NCBI GenBank assembly: GCA_032622095.1
Contig: CP136063.1
Location: 278,065,426 to 278,129,425 of the forward strand
Direction of reading: 5' to 3'
Length of the DNA stretch: 64,000 bases
Source: Siphonodentalium dalli
Taxonomy: Eukaryota; Mollusca; Scaphopoda; Gadilida; Siphonodentaliidae
Below, piece by piece: positions 43,501-45,139 of the stretch; position 1 is the stretch's first letter; each line of letters starts with the position of its first letter. The notes below the pieces were generated by a model, which made no database searches, was not told where the DNA came from, and was given only the letters and a program-made list of their open reading frames with translations. The translations under genes were made by a program, and so were the position numbers.

Positions 43501-44982
43501 TATGTCCCTGGTCCCACCCTATTTAACCTGGTGACCCCATCTGAATAAATTTGAATCCCAGACACCAAAGAACCCTTCATACTAAATATCAGTAAAATAG
43601 ACCTGATGGTCCTTGTGAAGGAAGCATATTAAGAGGGAAACTGTCCTTTGCTTGGCCCCTATTTGACCAGGTGACCCCATTTAAAAAAATCTGAATTGCA
43701 GTCAAACAAGAACATTCCATGCTAATTAAGCCAACTAGTTCTTGGCTCTTGCAAACATATTTTAAGAATTACTATGTGGTGAAATAGTTATGTCTCTGGC
43801 TCTGCCCTTATTCGACTTTGTGATCCCATTTTCACAAATCTGTCACCCAAGGTAATTTCATACCAAATATAAGCAAAATAGGCCATTTGATTCTTGCATA
43901 GAAGACATATCATGAATTACTATGGAGAGAAAGAGTAATGTAGCTGGCCTTGCACCTACTTGACCTGGTGACCCTGATTGAACAAATCTGAATCACACAT
44001 CTCCAAAGGAGCCTCAATATTAAATATGAGCTAAATAGAGCTGGTGGTTCTTTCAAAGAACACTTTTCAAGTTTGCCAAATATGTTCTAGTGAAGTGGTG
44101 GATGTGGGAGTGTTAAATGTCCTGTTGAAAGATTTGAACAATACATATGATAGATTGTTGTTGTAATTGGGAATTAATGACCTCTAGCAGATCTCAAGGG
44201 AATGTTTATAAAAATGTCAGATTTCACTTGACATGTGTAGGCATACCCCGCATACAGTTAGAGCCAAAGTAGATGCTTCTTATTAATGATTCTCTGTCAA
44301 GAATTTGATTAAATATTATTTTTGGGACCAGGGTGGCAGAAGCAGTGAACTTGATTAAAGGGCCAGGGGGCACAATATATATATATATATATATATAATT
44401 GACCATGGAGTTAAATAAAATTTTGTCCCTGGCTCCGCCCACATTTGACCCAGTGACCTCATTTGAACAAATCTGAACCCCAGTCACCTAAGGATCCTTC
44501 ATACCAAATATGAACCTATTTGACCTGATGGTATTTGAGAAGATGTTTAAAAGAATAACTATGGAGGGAAAGAGTTATGGCCCTGGCTTCACAACTATTT
44601 GACCCAGTGACCTCATTTGAACAAATATGAATGTGAGTCACCTAGGGAACATCCACACCAAATATGAACCCATTTGGTCTTATGGTTCCAGAGGAGAAGA
44701 AGTTTAAAGAATTGTTAACGGACGGACGGACAGATGGACGAACGATGGACGAGGAGTGATGACTATAGCTCCACCGGAGACTTCGTCTCAGGTGAGCTAA
44801 AAAAAACTGTATTTACTAGTGATCTCACCGTGCCTCTCTTCAGATCTGTGCTTTCTGTGTTTTTTATGCTTTTTATGTTTATGTTTATGTGATTTTCTAT
44901 CTCTGCTTGTATGTCTTTCATCTTCAGTGCTACTTGAGGCATCACCTCTTCTTTTTGATCGGTGATGAACTGGCACAGACAT
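747..44982 (-). CDS. DHX34: DHX34-type DEAH/RHA RNA helicase, 21 coding exons, C-terminus outside window
   Basis: DHX34 is an RNA-dependent ATPase/helicase that acts in nonsense-mediated mRNA decay, where it helps UPF1 phosphorylation by SMG1. Spliced reading gives 2412 nt or 804 residues, all introns GT-AG and in phase. Domains: basic/acidic N-terminus (about 1-130), RecA1 with motif [10 protein letters not shown] (about 248-256), motif Ia TQPRR, DEVH box (341-344, split by an intron), SAT (373-375); RecA2 with FLSG (445-448), motif [11 protein letters not shown] (500-509), motif VI QRKGRAGRTGPG (548-559); then the winged-helix, ratchet and OB-like parts. The match to human DHX34 is close through ITPIG, VIGKML, SVQSPFT and KWCKRRG. 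Human DHX34 is 1143 residues, so roughly 340 C-terminal residues are missing to the left. The start ATG at 44982 lies 3 nt inside its exon, behind an acceptor, which implies an upstream 5'UTR exon that I could not place. Oddities: duplicated exon 13, tandem donors at exon 3, and transposons at many splice sites. Confidence 0.97.
1010..1796. mobile_element. hAT-like foldback MITE (family B), with a nested family A element
   Basis: The ends read CAGGCCTCAG and CTCAGGCCTG, with the exact 8-bp duplication TTTGCCAT (1002-1009, 1797-1804). Inside are two hairpin modules of the type GAATGAGGTCCCC...AATTCACCCTCTGGGGACC and an AT-rich core. A family A element is inserted in the second module at 1369-1761, so this copy is older than that insertion. 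Confidence 0.85.
1369..1761. mobile_element. Family A double-hairpin TIR element, copy 1 (nested, CTAG target)
   Basis: The terminal inverted repeats are CCCTTTACCCAACA and TGTTGGGTAAAGGG. It is flanked by CTAG on both sides (1365-1368, 1762-1765), where other copies have TTAA. Two ~69-bp hairpins begin GCCAATGCATTCTCTTATAT. The empty site can be read from the host MITE (CCCTCTAGAGACC), which confirms the 4-bp duplication. Confidence 0.85.
2066..2288. mobile_element. Family C TTAA-type MITE
   Basis: It starts CCTTTTCTATACTAAATAC and ends TTCAGTATAGAAAGGG, with TTAA on both sides (2062-2065, 2289-2292). The TTAA target suggests a piggyBac-like source. Its right end lies about 37 bp from the exon 20 donor. 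Confidence 0.8.
2329..2439 (-). CDS. DHX34: DHX34 exon 20 (residues 716-752)
   Basis: It encodes [20 protein letters not shown] and on to QFKQLLQ, the conserved KWC(K/R)RRG(L/I)EE segment of DHX34. Acceptor TTAG at 2440-2441, donor GTTTGT. 111 bp, phase 0. Confidence 0.97.
2440..3198. other. Intron 19, no further feature seen
   Basis: AT-rich intronic DNA between exons 19 and 20. I see no coding similarity, no element ends and no array. Confidence 0.6.
3199..3273 (-). CDS. DHX34: DHX34 exon 19 (residues 691-715)
   Basis: It encodes [20 protein letters not shown] and then DQWIQ. The human counterpart reads [20 protein letters not shown], a near-identical match. 75 bp, phase 0, acceptor TGTAG, donor GTATGT. 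Confidence 0.97.
3274..3883. other. Intron 18, no further feature seen
   Basis: Intronic DNA. Open frames at 3439-3642 and 3713-3970 are chance frames, the second being a read-through of exon 18. No repeat family is recognised. Confidence 0.5.
3884..3970 (-). CDS. DHX34: DHX34 exon 18 (residues 662-690)
   Basis: It encodes [19 protein letters not shown] and a short tail to HADHDAI. It aligns with human EPVLTIAAALSVQSPFT, part of the ratchet domain. 87 bp, phase 0, acceptor TTTACAG, donor GTGAGT. Confidence 0.97.
4011..4261. mobile_element. hAT-like foldback MITE (family B), short two-hairpin form
   Basis: The ends are CAAGCCTTGAAATAG and CTATTTCAAGGCTTG, with exact 8-bp duplication ACTATAAA (4003-4010, 4262-4269). 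It consists of two adjacent hairpin modules with GAATGAGGTCCCC arms and almost no core. Confidence 0.88.
4270..5249. other. Intron 17 interior with a short tandem repeat
   Basis: A ~43-bp unit containing TCTAATCATGTTTATATCTG is repeated about 2.3 times at 4979-5062. The rest is AT-rich intronic DNA with no recognised element. The frame at 4457-4777 resembles no family I know. Confidence 0.5.
5258..5666. mobile_element. hAT-like foldback MITE (family B), long form
   Basis: Ends CAGGCCTGAAAATATGG and CCATATTTTCAGGCTTG. The 8-bp target copies CATGCAAT and CTTGCAAT (5250-5257, 5667-5674) differ at one base, so it is somewhat older. Two hairpin modules flank an AT-rich core. It lies about 100 bp from exon 17. 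Confidence 0.82.
5765..5872 (-). CDS. DHX34: DHX34 exon 17 (residues 626-661)
   Basis: It encodes [20 protein letters not shown] then [16 protein letters not shown]. Human reads [20 protein letters not shown]. This is the winged-helix/ratchet junction common to DEAH helicases. 108 bp, phase 0, acceptor CAACAG, donor GTGAGT. Confidence 0.97.
6045..6489. mobile_element. hAT-like foldback MITE (family B), long form
   Basis: Ends CAAGCCTGCAAATAACG and CGCTATTTGCAGGCTTG. Target copies CGCAAGCG and CACAAGCG (6037-6044, 6490-6497) differ at one base. There are two hairpin modules with GTCCCCAGA arms and a core containing TAGTTACATTTCCCTTCT, which recurs at 63.35 kb. Confidence 0.85.
6817..6883 (-). 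CDS. DHX34: DHX34 exon 16 (residues 603-625)
   Basis: A small 67-bp exon encoding [20 protein letters not shown] and EQ (human FPFIEPPPPASLETAI). Its first base completes a codon left with two bases by exon 15. Acceptor TTTTAG, donor GTTAGT. Confidence 0.95.
6945..7431 (+). repeat. 44-bp exact direct repeats flanking a double-hairpin element
   Basis: The 44 bp at 6945-6988 (starting ATCTATTCAGAATACAGC) recur exactly at 7388-7431. Between them is a family A relative. The repeat is far longer than any transposon target duplication, so a different event is implied. Confidence 0.85.
6991..7379. mobile_element. Variant double-hairpin element related to family A
   Basis: Ends ATTTTTTTACCCTGCGCC and GGCACAGGGTAAAAAAAT. 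It carries the same two GCCAATGCATTCTCTTATAT hairpins as family A but lacks the CCCTTTACCCAACA outer repeats. Its core is different and contains a CAGAGCCCC...GGGGCTCCC pair. Confidence 0.8.
7432..8051. other. Intron 15 interior, nothing recognised
   Basis: AT-rich DNA between the variant hairpin element and exon 15. Frames of 61-88 codons on both strands show no known family. Confidence 0.5.
8052..8199 (-). CDS. DHX34: DHX34 exon 15 (residues 554-602)
   Basis: It completes motif VI (RTGPG) and encodes [20 protein letters not shown] then [14 protein letters not shown], the start of the winged-helix domain. Human reads VCFRLYAESDYDAF. 148 bp; acceptor TTCCCAG, donor GTTAGT with two bases of a split codon left. 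Confidence 0.97.
8200..8770. other. Intron 14 interior, nothing recognised
   Basis: AT-rich intronic DNA between exon 15 and a family A element. No element ends or coding signal seen. Confidence 0.5.
8775..9143. mobile_element. Family A double-hairpin element, copy 2, next to the exon 14 donor
   Basis: CCCTTTACCCAACA and TGTTGGGTAAAGGG ends, TTAA on both sides (8771-8774, 9144-9147). In DHX34 orientation the intron reads GTATGT, then TTAA, then the element, so the insertion is at intron position 7. Two 69-bp hairpins are present; one arm sequence differs slightly (TCGACTTTAGGTCG). Confidence 0.9.
9154..9250 (-). CDS. DHX34: DHX34 exon 14 (residues 522-553)
   Basis: It encodes [20 protein letters not shown] and [13 protein letters not shown], which includes the first half of motif VI; human reads [20 protein letters not shown]. 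97 bp, ending with one base of a split Gly codon before donor GTATGT. Confidence 0.97.
9290..9486. repeat. Family C MITE, degenerate
   Basis: It carries CTTTCTTTACTGAATGGA at the left and TTTAGTGTAGAAAGGG at the right, then TTAA (9487-9490). A C-run at 9412-9424 interrupts it. A foldback element sits directly in the right-hand TTAA. Confidence 0.65.
9491..9953. mobile_element. Foldback element with AGGTACTC ends at a TTAA site
   Basis: Starts AGGTACTCAACCCG and ends CGGGTTGAGTACCT, flanked by TTAA (9487-9490, 9954-9957). The arms are long imperfect inverted repeats, for example TATTTGATTCGAGTCGAGGA against TCCTCGACTCGAATCAAATA. A half copy lies at 41070-41453. There is no ORF. Confidence 0.75.
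10031..10125. repeat. Imperfect hairpin, ~37-bp arms
   Basis: The left arm around ATATGGGAATTATCTCAT pairs with ATGAGATAATTAGCATAT on the right. About seven mismatches; intronic. Confidence 0.55.
10126..10759. other. Intron 13 interior with a diverged copy of exon 13 flank
   Basis: At 10427-10480 the sequence CAGATAACGGTTTGTAT and TTTGATAGCTTACCATATAA is a diverged copy of intron DNA found beside exon 13, without the exon. This shows an older local duplication before the recent 225-bp one. Confidence 0.6.
10760..10903. repeat. Hairpin with ~68-bp arms at the exon-duplication breakpoint
   Basis: The left arm (10760-10826, containing AATTTATCAACCTCGTCC) pairs with the right arm (10839-10903, containing GAACTCGGTTGATAAATT), with roughly ten mismatches and a short loop. 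The breakpoint of the 225-bp duplication at 10856 lies in the right arm. Confidence 0.75.
10856..11305 (-). repeat. Exact 225-bp tandem duplication covering most of DHX34 exon 13
   Basis: 10856-11080 and 11081-11305 appear identical base for base. Each carries the last 79 bp of exon 13 with its GTGGGT donor, plus 146 bp of intron. Only the copy at 11081-11305 joins the true acceptor. The period is 75 codons and one frame runs open through both copies (10834-11334). Confidence 0.95.
11227..11334 (-). CDS. DHX34: DHX34 exon 13 (residues 486-521), helicase motif V
   Basis: It encodes [20 protein letters not shown] then [16 protein letters not shown]; motif V contacts RNA and couples ATP hydrolysis to it. 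108 bp, phase 0, acceptor TCATTAG, donor GTGGGT. A second, acceptor-less copy of its last 79 bp lies at 11002-11080. Which donor is used cannot be told from sequence. Use of the distal donor would insert 75 residues. Confidence 0.95.
11770..12110. repeat. Two tandem copies of a diverged ~165-bp interspersed repeat (family E)
   Basis: Both units contain CATATTCGAAC(C/T)TGACCTGTATTTTGG, followed by a CATCCGGAAACC or CATCCAGAAACC tail. A third copy is at 33930-34125. The pair ends in CGGACGAACGAACGGACACC, a tail also seen in other molluscan-type arrays here. Confidence 0.6.
12665..12820 (-). CDS. DHX34: DHX34 exon 12 (residues 434-485)
   Basis: It encodes [20 protein letters not shown] and on to [14 protein letters not shown], with motif IV FLSG and the conserved LPLHSALS. 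Human reads RGDLLVFLSGMAEI. 156 bp, phase 0. The acceptor is CTCCACAG. The polypyrimidine tract runs into the target duplication of a family B MITE inserted 17 nt upstream of the exon. Confidence 0.97.
12837..13070. mobile_element. hAT-like foldback MITE (family B) beside the exon 12 acceptor
   Basis: Ends CAAGCCTTGAAATAG and CTATTTCAAGGCTTG, exact 8-bp duplication AAGACAAT (12829-12836, 13071-13078). Short two-hairpin form. It occupies the region where the branch site of intron 11 should be. Confidence 0.9.
13430..14046. repeat. Three tandem copies of interspersed repeat D (~150-180 bp)
   Basis: Each unit has AAACAAAGATGAATAACTCT, then AACGATTGAACAC, then GTGAACATCCATACCAAATT, and ends with a GGTGGTGGAGATATCTGC-like stretch. 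Diverged copies recur at 27.65, 29.2 and 59.3 kb. Function unknown. Confidence 0.7.
14054..15449. mobile_element. hAT-like element, 1.4 kb, no transposase
   Basis: Terminal repeats CAGGGTTTCCGCCA and TGGTGGAAACCCTG match at 13 of 14 bases. The target copies share ATACAGT (14047-14053, 15450-15456). Inside, a block starting GTACGATAGCA and GGGATCTC is duplicated (14937 and 15061). The frame at 14710-14910 is not recognised. Confidence 0.75.
15520..15642 (-). CDS. DHX34: DHX34 exon 11 (residues 393-433)
   Basis: It encodes [20 protein letters not shown] and on to [11 protein letters not shown], the linker from RecA1 to RecA2 (human VPGRLFPITVVY). 123 bp, phase 0, acceptor CTTACAG, donor GTAAAT. 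Confidence 0.95.
15660..16590. other. Intron 10 left part with a family C fragment
   Basis: At about 15865-15960 there is a piece of family C (TTGAACTTATTATCCGAACA, TTTCCCTCCAATGGA). The rest is unrecognised AT-rich DNA. Confidence 0.5.
16600..16840 (+). pseudogene. Decayed hAT transposase fragment
   Basis: From about 16652 the frame encodes [18 protein letters not shown] and later [13 protein letters not shown], then a stop. After a frameshift MIRSVLRTP follows. The block (S/A)ANATRWNSQL...MIRS(V/I)L is typical of ZBED/hAT transposases near the middle of the protein. A stop and a frame change within 80 codons show it is dead. Confidence 0.75.
16960..17123. mobile_element. Right end of the same hAT element, TAATTG-repeat terminus
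   Basis: Repeated GTAATTGTAATTGTAATT tracts end in AATTGCCCCAACCCTG at 17123. The reverse complement, CAGGGTTGGGGCAATTAC, is a typical hAT end. The left end was not found. Confidence 0.65.
17124..17963. other. Intron 10 right part, repeat fragments
   Basis: It holds a family C fragment at about 17595-17705 (ATAGACCATTCCAATGTAGA) and half a family A hairpin at 17750-17775. The 138-codon frame at 17160-17576 matches nothing I know. Confidence 0.5.
17968..18248. mobile_element. Family A element, copy 3, internally shortened, next to the exon 10 donor
   Basis: Outer repeats as in the other copies and TTAA on both sides (17964-17967, 18249-18252). The first hairpin is cut to one arm, so the copy is 281 bp. 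It sits 12 nt into the intron after the exon 10 donor. Confidence 0.88.
18265..18414 (-). CDS. DHX34: DHX34 exon 10 (residues 343-392), second half of DEVH and SAT motif
   Basis: It starts [15 protein letters not shown], completing the DEVH box begun in exon 9, and contains [19 protein letters not shown] (motif III SAT). Human reads VHERHLHNDFLLG and [19 protein letters not shown]. 150 bp, phase 0, acceptor CTTCAG, donor GTGAGT. Repeats flank it closely on both sides. Confidence 0.98.
18452..18684. mobile_element. Family C MITE just upstream of exon 10
   Basis: It runs from CCCTTTCTACACTAAATGG to TTTAGTGTAGAAAGGA, with TTAA at 18685-18688. The left flank has lost its TTAA. It ends about 37 nt from the exon 10 acceptor. 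Confidence 0.7.
18925..19483. mobile_element. Non-autonomous hAT-like element rich in TTGGCAAA, copy 2
   Basis: Starts CAATGTTCGCGTTGCCAC, ends TCCAGCACGGACCCTG, exact 8-bp duplication GGCCAGAC (18917-18924, 19484-19491). It is similar along its length to 157-706. The 67-codon frame at 19206-19409 has no counterpart in copy 1 and is probably chance. Confidence 0.88.
19677..19744 (-). CDS. DHX34: DHX34 exon 9 (residues 320-342), first half of the DEVH box
   Basis: A 68-bp exon encoding [20 protein letters not shown] then DE. Human reads [20 protein letters not shown]. Its first two bases complete a Gly codon from exon 8. Acceptor TTTCAG, donor GTTTGT. An intron splits the catalytic DE from VH. 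Confidence 0.96.
19745..20155. other. Intron 8 left part, nothing recognised
   Basis: AT-rich DNA with no element ends or coding match. Confidence 0.5.
20160..20553. mobile_element. Family A double-hairpin element, copy 4
   Basis: CCCTTTACCCAACA start and TGTTGGGTAAAGG end; TTTTTAA follows on both sides, so the true target copy may be longer than TTAA or the right end is altered. Both 69-bp hairpins are present. Confidence 0.82.
20751..21238. repeat. 44-bp minisatellite, 11 copies
   Basis: The unit includes GAATCAAAAGATAGCTTACT and ACAGCGGGTCAGCTGCTTTT and is repeated about 11 times with few changes (A/G in ACAAG or ACGAG, C/T in AGCTTAC). Each unit carries CAGCTG. It is in intron 8 of DHX34. 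Confidence 0.95.
21239..21915. other. Intron 8 right part, nothing recognised
   Basis: Frames at 21243-21467 and 21486-21746 show no family. No element ends seen. Confidence 0.45.
21916..21970 (-). CDS. DHX34: DHX34 exon 8 (residues 302-319)
   Basis: A 55-bp exon encoding [18 protein letters not shown] plus one base of Gly. Human reads IRFESTRSAATKIVFLTVG. Acceptor TATCAG, donor GTAAGC. Confidence 0.96.
22000..22355. mobile_element. MITE with long TIRs, abutting a 5.1-kb relative
   Basis: The inverted repeats TTTTTCCTCAAGGGAAGCCC at 22026 and GGGCTTCCCTTGAGGAAAAA ending 22332 extend outwards into TATAATTTTTAAAAT at both sides. The left half (ATGGATTATTATCCTCGGCC) matches the right end of the 5.1-kb element next door, so it is a deletion derivative of that family. 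It lies about 30 bp from the exon 8 acceptor. Confidence 0.75.
22740..24720 (+). repeat. GC-rich repeated blocks inside the 5.1-kb element
   Basis: A block with GGAGGATTGGTTGCCCGAAT occurs at about 22811 and 23601. A block with CGTAATGGAGTGGGCCACGG occurs at about 23470 and 24160. A block with TTGGCTGGTGCGCT occurs near 23518 and 24561. The unit order points to imperfect tandem duplications of ~700-800 bp. The frames here are side effects of the base composition. Confidence 0.65.
24780..25440 (-). repeat. Imperfect tandem repeats inside the 5.1-kb element
   Basis: Three blocks each have AATAGAAGG(A/T)(A/G)(A/G)AGAGCCA, then a TTGG-containing stretch, a GGCAGT or GGCAG stretch, and AATATAAATG (near 24835, 25190, 25335). 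The spacing is not constant. No coding role is seen. Confidence 0.6.
27811..29178 (-). mobile_element. Internally deleted hAT element with partial transposase
   Basis: The ends read CAGGGTTCATACAGG at 27810 and CCTGTGCGAACCCTA at 29178. The subterminal stretches carry repeated AAGCACTTTTAATGAC. It is inserted in a copy of repeat D. Matching 8-bp target copies are not clear. It carries a 274-codon transposase remnant. Confidence 0.75.
27874..28698 (-). pseudogene. hAT transposase N-terminal part, frameshifted and truncated
   Basis: 274 residues are open. Residues 9-38 look like the BED-type zinc finger of hAT proteins ([24 protein letters not shown]). A Ser/Thr-rich linker follows, then the start of the catalytic domain (LLFDESLN with the first acidic residue, and SMDGPNVN). 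After NVN the expected continuation (FLKDF, then [11 protein letters not shown]) is in another frame, so a one-base indel sits near 27990. The rest of a normal ~600-residue transposase is deleted. Cannot be active. Confidence 0.85.
29180..29420. repeat. Repeat D copy
   Basis: It contains AAACAAAGATAAATAACTCT, AACGATTGAACACTCC and GTGAACATCCATACCAAATT, as in 13430-14046. The left part of the same unit is at 27640-27809, split by the hAT element. Confidence 0.65.
29655..29789 (-). CDS. DHX34: DHX34 exon 7 (residues 257-301), motif Ia
   Basis: It encodes [20 protein letters not shown] then [15 protein letters not shown], motif Ia (TQPRR) of RecA1. Human reads [19 protein letters not shown]. 135 bp, phase 0, acceptor TTTTGTAG, donor GTGATT. 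A family C insertion starts about 19 nt upstream of the acceptor. Confidence 0.98.
29908..29999. repeat. Perfect-arm hairpin, ~35-bp arms
   Basis: CATAGAGTATGGATGCAAGT and the next 15 bases pair exactly with the stretch ending ACTTGCATCCATACTCTATG, with a ~21-base loop. ATGGATGCAAGTTGG is then repeated once more on the right. Confidence 0.85.
30482..31393. mobile_element. hAT-like element with TAGTGTTCAAA ends, non-autonomous
   Basis: Starts TAGTGTTCAAACGATTAG, ends TCATTTGAACACTA, exact 8-bp duplication GTATTTAG (30474-30481, 31394-31401). Subterminal GTCGACTAGTCG words are repeated at both ends. No transposase is recognised. It is inserted into the end of a family C element. Confidence 0.85.
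31866..31992. repeat. ~42-bp tandem repeat, 3 copies
   Basis: The unit GATATACATAATAAATACAT plus ATATCTACCACCCTC and CACTTT is repeated three times with small length changes. Intron 6. Confidence 0.85.
32071..32280. repeat. 210-bp near-perfect palindrome in DHX34 intron 6
   Basis: Two 104-bp arms centred at 32175/32176 pair with four mismatches and a two-base loop. Left arm example AGGATTTAGTCGGAAATATG, right arm CATATTTCCGACTAAATCCT. It ends 43 bp before exon 6 in the genome, i.e. 43 nt after the exon 6 end in the transcript. No target duplication is evident. Confidence 0.95.
32323..32460 (-). CDS. DHX34: DHX34 exon 6 (residues 211-256), Walker A motif I
   Basis: It encodes [20 protein letters not shown] and [17 protein letters not shown]; the [10 protein letters not shown]-loop binds ATP. 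Human reads LPIAQYGNRI and [15 protein letters not shown]. 138 bp, phase 0, acceptor TTGTAG, donor GTAGGT. Confidence 0.98.
32806..33100. repeat. Family C fragment followed by a solo family A hairpin
   Basis: TTAACCCGTTCTATACTAAA starts the family C piece. At 33006-33077 a single family A-type hairpin is present (GCCAATGCATTCTCTTATAT arm, with a changed loop GTCTTCTATAGGGAG), without the outer repeats. Confidence 0.65.
33255..33346 (-). CDS. DHX34: DHX34 exon 5 (residues 180-210)
   Basis: It encodes [20 protein letters not shown] then [10 protein letters not shown], corresponding to human AEFRRALLHYLDFGQKQ. 92 bp; the first two bases complete an Asp codon from exon 4. Acceptor TTTACAG, donor GTAAGA. 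Confidence 0.93.
33412..33840 (+). repeat. Tandem CAATATTTAGAGGTAAGTTA repeat split by a SINE-like insert
   Basis: About four units of ~45 bp (33412, 33460, 33763, 33808), each with CAA(T)ATTTAGAGGTAAGTTA or close. Between the second and third, 33495-33762 holds a SINE-like insert starting GATTGATTGATTGTGGTTTA and containing GGATTTGAACCCTC, a tRNA-like box B stretch. Only the box B-like part is seen, so SINE is a tentative call. Confidence 0.55.
33930..34125. repeat. Family E repeat copy
   Basis: It contains AAATTCAAACTTGACCTGGA and ATCATCCGGAAACAG, matching the pair at 11770-12110. Confidence 0.6.
34333..34470 (-). CDS. DHX34: DHX34 exon 4 (residues 134-179)
   Basis: It encodes a basic start ([11 protein letters not shown]) then [20 protein letters not shown]; human reads DLPRTYDPRYRINLSVLG. 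138 bp with two bases at the start and one at the end of split codons. Acceptor TTTTTGCAG; the upstream intron is a 35-bp minisatellite. Donor GTATGT. Confidence 0.95.
34475..34649 (-). repeat. 35-bp minisatellite (5 copies) touching the exon 4 acceptor
   Basis: Five near-identical 35-bp units. In transcript orientation each carries GGCTGACC (a CTGAC branch-site match) followed by ATTAGTTGTGTTTTTG. In the proximal unit the branch A would lie about 21 nt from the AG at 34471-34472. Confidence 0.95.
34950..35341. mobile_element. Family A double-hairpin element, copy 5 (full length)
   Basis: 392 bp, CCCTTTACCCAACA / TGTTGGGTAAAGGG ends, TTAA on both sides (34946-34949, 35342-35345). Two intact hairpins are separated by ~85 bp of AT-rich DNA, then a unique ~170-bp right part with GGTTTTGGCCGG. 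Confidence 0.92.
35877..35960 (-). repeat. 21-bp array (4 copies) repeating the exon 3 splice donor
   Basis: In transcript orientation each unit reads like TATAGGAGTGGAGGTAAG. Three units keep GAG|GTAAG (donors at 35940-35944, 35919-35923, 35898-35902) and the fourth has GAT|GTAAA. The period is seven codons, so each shift adds seven residues in frame. Confidence 0.93.
35945..36027 (-). CDS. DHX34: DHX34 exon 3 (residues 106-133)
   Basis: It encodes [20 protein letters not shown] then KKAYRSG; human reads [20 protein letters not shown]. 83 bp if the first donor of the 21-bp array is used. Acceptor GCTTCAG. The donor choice is ambiguous because of the array; every choice gives the same phase. 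Confidence 0.88.
36087..36310. repeat. Probable repeat D fragment
   Basis: CTCCAGATAAATTAAGTAGG, ATAACTCTAAAATTGAGAAT and an ACATCCATGGATACC stretch follow the order of repeat D, but diverged. Confidence 0.4.
36730..36867. mobile_element. Minimal hAT-like foldback MITE (family B), 138 bp
   Basis: Ends CAAGCCTTGAAATAG and CTATTTCAAGGCTTG, exact duplication GTCATTTT (36722-36729, 36868-36875). It consists of one hairpin module only; the arms are almost perfect, so it is young. Confidence 0.93.
37285..37447 (-). CDS. DHX34: DHX34 exon 2 (residues 52-105)
   Basis: An acidic stretch (SENSSESDEDFDED) is followed by [18 protein letters not shown]; human reads RLLEDAFFREEDYIRQ. 163 bp with split codons at both ends. 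Acceptor ATCTTCAG, donor GTATGG. A family C element starts about 23 nt upstream. Confidence 0.92.
37471..37716. mobile_element. Family C MITE just upstream of exon 2
   Basis: CCCTTTGTATATTAAATGG at the left, GAGTATTTAGTACAGAAAT at the right; internal TTATTATCTGAACATATT as in other copies. The flanking TTAA is degraded. Confidence 0.65.
38435..40003 (+). pseudogene. LINE reverse transcriptase, C-terminal part, one in-frame stop
   Basis: The RT palm is clear: [12 protein letters not shown] (first Asp, ~38606), [14 protein letters not shown] (~38774) and FADDTSLF (~38866). After the thumb there is an in-frame TAA at 39443-39445 in a T-rich run, and the frame then continues to 40003. The tail holds a CLCG...TYHYLF motif, the Cys/His knuckle common in Jockey/CR1/I-like proteins. 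The endonuclease and the RT start are missing, so the copy is dead. The clade is not certain. Confidence 0.9.
40500..40562 (+). repeat. (CT)n microsatellite in the LINE 3'UTR
   Basis: About 60 bases of CT repeats with a few T or A interruptions. Confidence 0.95.
41070..41453. repeat. Partial relative of the AGGTACTC foldback element
   Basis: It contains TATTTGATTCCAGTTGAGGA, CATCAAAGCTCAGAG and CCCTCTGATCGGATTTAGTA then CCTTTAA, in the order seen at 9491-9953. The left terminus is lost. Confidence 0.65.
41454..42095. other. Intron 1 DNA, nothing recognised
   Basis: AT-rich; no element ends or coding signal. Confidence 0.5.
42100..42490. mobile_element. Family A double-hairpin element, copy 6 (reverse orientation)
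   Basis: 391 bp, TTAA on both sides (42096-42099, 42491-42494). Same structure as 34950-35341 but inverted, with the GGCCAAAACCGG part at the left. Confidence 0.92.
42495..43340. other. Intron 1 DNA, nothing recognised
   Basis: No repeat family or coding similarity found on reading. Confidence 0.5.
43360..44800. repeat. Array of ~7 diverged ~150-bp units next to the exon 1 donor
   Basis: Units begin near TGACC(C/T)CAT(T/C)TGAACAAATC, then CAGTCACCTAAGGATCCTTC, an ATACCAAATATGA block, a CTGATGGTT block and GAATTACTATGGAGAGAAAG. Starts near 43381, 43531, 43671, 43817, 43968, 44454 and 44607. It closes with GGACGGACGGAC and GGTGAGCTAAAAAA. A (TA)n run at 44375-44397 interrupts it. It reaches 28 bp from exon 1. 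Confidence 0.8.
44829..44982 (-). CDS. DHX34: DHX34 exon 1, first coding exon (residues 1-51)
   Basis: ATG at 44982 opens [14 protein letters not shown], followed by an acidic Ser stretch and the Lys/His-rich [17 protein letters not shown], a likely nuclear/RNA-binding basic tail of the helicase family. The exon has an acceptor (TTATTGCAG, 44986-) 3 nt before the ATG, so an upstream UTR exon is expected. Donor GTGAGA. The start is inferred, since no conserved N-terminal sequence fixes it. Confidence 0.8.
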
Positions 44983-45139
44983 GAGCTGCAATAACAAATG
45001 TTGTGTCAATATTTGTTTCATCATCATTATCATTTGATTCTCGAAATTACTTGGATGGACTCTTAAGTCCGGTGTTATATAATAAATTATTACATTATTA
45101 TTATTGTTCCTAGAATTACAGTGTTCCTGCAGTACCACT

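Noticed and set aside
44375-44397. (TA)n run as a TATA promoter of DHX34
   Set aside because: It is a simple repeat inside an intronic array, downstream of the start codon.
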